Assembly (NCBI RefSeq): GCF_013391805.1
Contig: NZ_CP058364.1
Location: forward strand, 2,547,501 to 2,611,500
Origin: Galbibacter sp. BG1
GTDB taxonomy: Bacteria > Bacteroidota > Bacteroidia > Flavobacteriales > Flavobacteriaceae
Reading direction: 5' to 3'
DNA: 64,000 nt
The notes under the pieces: model-generated
What the model saw: only the letters and a program-made list of their open reading frames with translations
Database searches by the model: none
Told to the model about the DNA's origin: nothing
Position numbers and translations under genes: made by a program
In this document: positions 61,899 to 64,000 of the stretch, in pieces
Layout: each line of letters begins with the position of its first letter
How positions within the stretch are numbered: the stretch's first letter is position 1

Positions 61899-62834
61899 AT
61901 GAAGATTCTAATTACGGGAGCAACGGGGCTGATTGGTGAAGAAATTGTGCGTTTATGCCACAATAAGGGATATTCGGTAAATTATTTATCAACAAGCAAA
62001 AATAAAATAGAAAATCAAGAAAATTACCAAGGGTTTTATTGGAACCCCAGTAAAAACAAAATCGATTTAGCCTGTTTTAAAGGTGTCGATGCGGTAATAA
62101 ATTTGGCGGGTGTAAGTATTTCCAAAAGATGGACATCTACCAACAAAAAGAAAATATTGAATAGTCGGATAAAATCGCTTCAGGTTTTAAACGATGCCAT
62201 TTTTAAAGTAAACCATCATATAAAATCTTTTGTTTCAGCTTCTGCCATAGGTATTTATCCTAATTCTTATACCAATTATTACGAGGAAGACTGCCAAGAA
62301 GTAGACGATTCTTTTCTAGGGGAAGTGGTAGAAAAATGGGAAGCCGCTGCCGATAAATTAAAAATACATAAGTTTCCAATAGCTAAAGTGCGTACAGGAT
62401 TGGTGCTCTCCCAAGATGGAGGAGCGCTTCCACAAATGGCGAAACCAATTCGCTATTACGCAGGGGCTGTTTTTGGAAATGGAGAACAATGGCAAAGCTG
62501 GATTCACATCAAAGATATAGCCGAAATTTACCTGCATCTTGTGGAGAATAACTTGGAAGGTGTTTATAACGGGGTGGCTCCAAATCCTGTTACAAATTTA
62601 AAGCTTACCCATAAAATAGCAGACATTTACGATAAGCCAATCCTTTTACCTAATATACCCATGGTTGCGATGAAATTAATTTTGGGTGAAATGGCCTATA
62701 TTTTATTTGCAAGCCAGCGTGTAAGTGCGAAAAAAATAGAAGAAAGTGGTTATCACTTTAACTTTACCAATATTTGCTTAGCTCTTAAAGATGTTTTAAA
62801 CGAAAAAAGCCAACTCCGTGAGGAATTGGCCTGA
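61899..62834 (+). CDS. TIGR01777-family NAD-dependent epimerase-like protein
   Basis: A 311-aa extended SDR (YfcH/SulA-type). It starts MKILITGATGLIGEEIVRL with the glycine-rich NAD motif, then AVINLAGVSISKRW, SFVSASAIGIYPN (the Ser and the YxxxK-like region, with Tyr), KVRTGLVLSQDGGALPQM and the C-terminal DUF1731 domain (SQRVSAKKIEESGYHF). The cellular role is unknown. The last codons contain the terminator of the convergent YceI gene. Confidence 0.9.
   Translation: MKILITGATGLIGEEIVRLCHNKGYSVNYLSTSKNKIENQENYQGFYWNPSKNKIDLACFKGVDAVINLAGVSISKRWTSTNKKKILNSRIKSLQVLNDAIFKVNHHIKSFVSASAIGIYPNSYTNYYEEDCQEVDDSFLGEVVEKWEAAADKLKIHKFPIAKVRTGLVLSQDGGALPQMAKPIRYYAGAVFGNGEQWQSWIHIKDIAEIYLHLVENNLEGVYNGVAPNPVTNLKLTHKIADIYDKPILLPNIPMVAMKLILGEMAYILFASQRVSAKKIEESGYHFNFTNICLALKDVLNEKSQLREELA
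62803..62830 (-). terminator. YceI terminator embedded in the opposite gene
   Basis: GCCAACTCC (62809-62817) pairs with GGAATTGGC (62822-62830), 8 of 9 positions, and the minus strand continues into TTTTTT. It therefore acts for the YceI transcript while lying inside the last codons of the convergent epimerase gene. Confidence 0.75.
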
Positions 62835-62863
62835 TTCTAAATTTTAGTTCGGTTTAAAATTTC

Positions 62864-63538
62864 TTAAGCCTTTTTAGCTTTAACTTTTACCACCAATTCA
62901 ATATCATCGTTGATGAACTTATCTCCAAGATCGTCAAAAACTGATTTAGAACCGTAGTTTACATCCCAGTTGGTTCTATCAATTGTAAAAGTCTCACTGG
63001 TTAGCATGGCAGTGTTTCCATCTTCAGAAACGCTTACGGGAAAAGAAATGTTTTGCTTTTTACCTTTAATCGTTAAATTTCCAGAAAGCATCAATTTCCC
63101 TTCTTTTTCTTCTATTCCAGTAACTTCGAAAGCGGCTGTTGGATGTTCTTCCGTATTAAAGAAATGATTTTCTTTTCCTTCTACCGTTCCTTTCAAATGC
63201 GCTTCCAAATCAGCTTTTTTATCTTCTTCAAGATCAACATCTGTAACTGTTATGGAACTCATATCGATTAAGAAGTTACCGCTTTCGAGCGCACCTTCTT
63301 TAACTGACATTACTCCAGATTCTATAGCAATAGTTCCTGTGTGCTCTCCCGTAGGTTTAGCGCCTTTCCATTCTATAACACTTTCTTCAGGAATTGCTGT
63401 GTATTTTACTGCGGTAGCTGTAACCTCTTTGGCAGCTTCAGCTTCAGTAGCCGTGGTTTCATTTTTCTTTTCATCCTTACAAGAAGTAAAAATAACTAGA
63501 CAAGCTAAGAATGAAATTGATAAGATACTTTTTTTCAT
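62864..63538 (-). CDS. YceI-family lipoprotein
   Basis: A 224-aa lipoprotein with signal MKKSILSISFLACLVIFTSC, a short acidic/Ala-rich linker and one YceI domain (residues about 50-222). YceI proteins are lipocalin-like and bind isoprenoid-type lipids. Motifs are VIEWKGAKPTGEHTGTIAI, DLEAHLKGTVEGKENHFFNTEEHPTAAFEVTGIE and SEETFTIDRTNWDVNYGSKSV-like region near the end. Single gene on the minus strand; role is inferred from the family only. Confidence 0.9.
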   Translation of the reverse strand: MKKSILSISFLACLVIFTSCKDEKKNETTATEAEAAKEVTATAVKYTAIPEESVIEWKGAKPTGEHTGTIAIESGVMSVKEGALESGNFLIDMSSITVTDVDLEEDKKADLEAHLKGTVEGKENHFFNTEEHPTAAFEVTGIEEKEGKLMLSGNLTIKGKKQNISFPVSVSEDGNTAMLTSETFTIDRTNWDVNYGSKSVFDDLGDKFINDDIELVVKVKAKKA

Positions 63539-63626
63539 TTTTCGATTTTTTTGTGATTAGTGTACCAAAAATAGAAATCTAAAGGTATATCTGTATTAAA
63601 ATTATGGTAAATTTTTTTGATGACAT

Positions 63627-63665
63627 TTTGACATTTTAAAGGAATTGGCAATACTTTTGTCAATT
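63627..63665 (+). promoter_or_regulatory. grpE promoter with a 23-bp inverted repeat over its -7 element
   Basis: TTTG (63627-63630), a 21-bp spacer and TACTTTTG (63652-63659) match the promoter consensus. The -7 box is covered by AATTGGCAA-TACTT-TTGTCAATT (63643-63665), eight of nine positions palindromic. This looks like a repressor site. It is not the CIRCE consensus. Confidence 0.6.
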
Positions 63666-63761
63666 ATAATCGAACTGTAGGGGTAGATGAAGTTTTTTTC
63701 TGCTGGAGAAAAGAACTTCAGCCTAATAACTGAAAATAAAAAATAGGTTAAAAATACATAT

Positions 63762-64000
63762 ATGTCTAAGAACGAAGAAAAAGAAATAGTATCCGAAGAG
63801 AACTTGGCAGAAGGTCAAGGGCAAGATCAAATACAAGAAGATCAAGTTTCGGAGGTGAACGATGCCAAGGACGAAATTAGTGAGGAAGAGAAACTTAGAG
63901 AAGAATTGGCTGCAGAGAAAGATAAGTTTTTACGTCTTTTTGCCGAGTTTGAAAATTACAAACGAAGAACTTCTAAAGAACGCATTGAGCTTTTTAAAAC
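63762..64000 (+). CDS. grpE: Nucleotide exchange factor GrpE, N-terminal part (cut by window end)
   Basis: Co-chaperone that exchanges ADP for ATP on DnaK. Only the first 79 residues are visible. They start with a Glu/Gln-rich disordered region (KNEEKEIVSEENLAEGQ) and enter the coiled coil and family start EKDKFLRLFAEFENYKRRTSKERIELFK at the right edge. The motif LFAEFENYKRRT is diagnostic. dnaJ probably follows outside the window. Its promoter region has a distinctive inverted repeat. Confidence 0.95.
   Translation, partial: MSKNEEKEIVSEENLAEGQGQDQIQEDQVSEVNDAKDEISEEEKLREELAAEKDKFLRLFAEFENYKRRTSKERIELFK

Noticed and set aside
63601-63761. CIRCE element (TTAGCACTC-N9-GAGTGCTAA) at grpE
   Set aside because: The inverted repeat present has a different sequence and a 5-bp spacer.

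Overview
The window is about 64 kb of a Bacteroidota chromosome, most likely from the family Flavobacteriaceae. I infer this from the AT-rich, A-rich gene leaders without clear Shine-Dalgarno sites, promoters of the TTG/TTTG - 19 to 21 bp - TAnnTTTG type, many short lipoprotein signals ending in SC or AC, a type IX secretion (T9SS type B) sorting domain, SusC-era TonB-dependent receptors with N-terminal carboxypeptidase-like domains, a long NusB, and DUF families typical of this group (DUF1573, DUF3276, DUF4625, DUF4856, DUF4920, DUF5683, DUF6122). I cannot name the genus. I see no phage, insertion sequence, integrase or CRISPR array; the window is ordinary core chromosome with several accessory metal-handling loci.

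Layout. 1-5.3 kb: end of proS, two identical tRNA-Glu genes, rpsT, a cyclophilin-FKBP fusion, a DinB/YfiT-like protein, two thiol-redox proteins, csaA. 5.3-16.1 kb: PUR-alpha-like protein, ABC exporter, leucine dehydrogenase, nusB-DUF1573-yajC, peptidase T, pyrD, LysE-type exporter, a HAD phosphatase and HMG-CoA lyase. 16.2-22.4 kb: a four-gene predicted iron-uptake operon (DUF4856 lipoprotein, imelysin lipoprotein, HTTM membrane protein, TonB receptor) behind a promoter flanked by two near-identical operator-like sites. 22.4-28.5 kb: MltF-like murein transglycosylase, a small duplicated Cys-module protein, guaB, rhomboid protease, an EEP-family phosphatase. 28.5-34.3 kb: a predicted metal (perhaps zinc) acquisition locus: two small secreted His/Cys proteins, a ZnuD-like TonB receptor, a DUF4625 lipoprotein and a His-rich lipoprotein.

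34.3-45.6 kb: the chromosome-segregation and housekeeping cluster parA-parB-DUF5683-dapB-lepB-wbqC, then a dienoyl-CoA-reductase-like SDR, both methylmalonyl-CoA mutase subunits, a DivIC/FtsB-like septum protein and uridine kinase. 45.8-47.3 kb: a cytosolic copper-storage protein (Csp) with two small companions, and a Rieske lipoprotein. 47.5-52.6 kb: a T9SS cargo protein, an ABC transporter pair and a conserved protein whose motif order resembles a kinase fold. 52.9-57.0 kb: a PH-domain protein, then the nitrogen cluster glnB/K-amt-porin with a 450-bp upstream region, then crcB. 57.1-64 kb: SRPBCC/GyrI-like protein, two tiny membrane proteins, a MazG-like pyrophosphohydrolase, ilvE, DUF4920 lipoprotein, mnmD, a TIGR01777 epimerase, a YceI lipoprotein, and the start of grpE behind a promoter whose -7 element sits inside a 23-bp inverted repeat.

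Together the catabolic genes (leucine dehydrogenase, ilvE, HMG-CoA lyase, methylmalonyl-CoA mutase, dienoyl-CoA reductase) point to growth on amino acids and fatty acids. The two TonB loci, Csp and the DUF4856/imelysin operon point to active metal economy. The best candidates for little-described biology are the 28.5-34.3 kb metal locus, the double-operator iron operon, the kinase-like protein at 51.5 kb, the duplicated Cys-module protein at 24 kb and the grpE operator.
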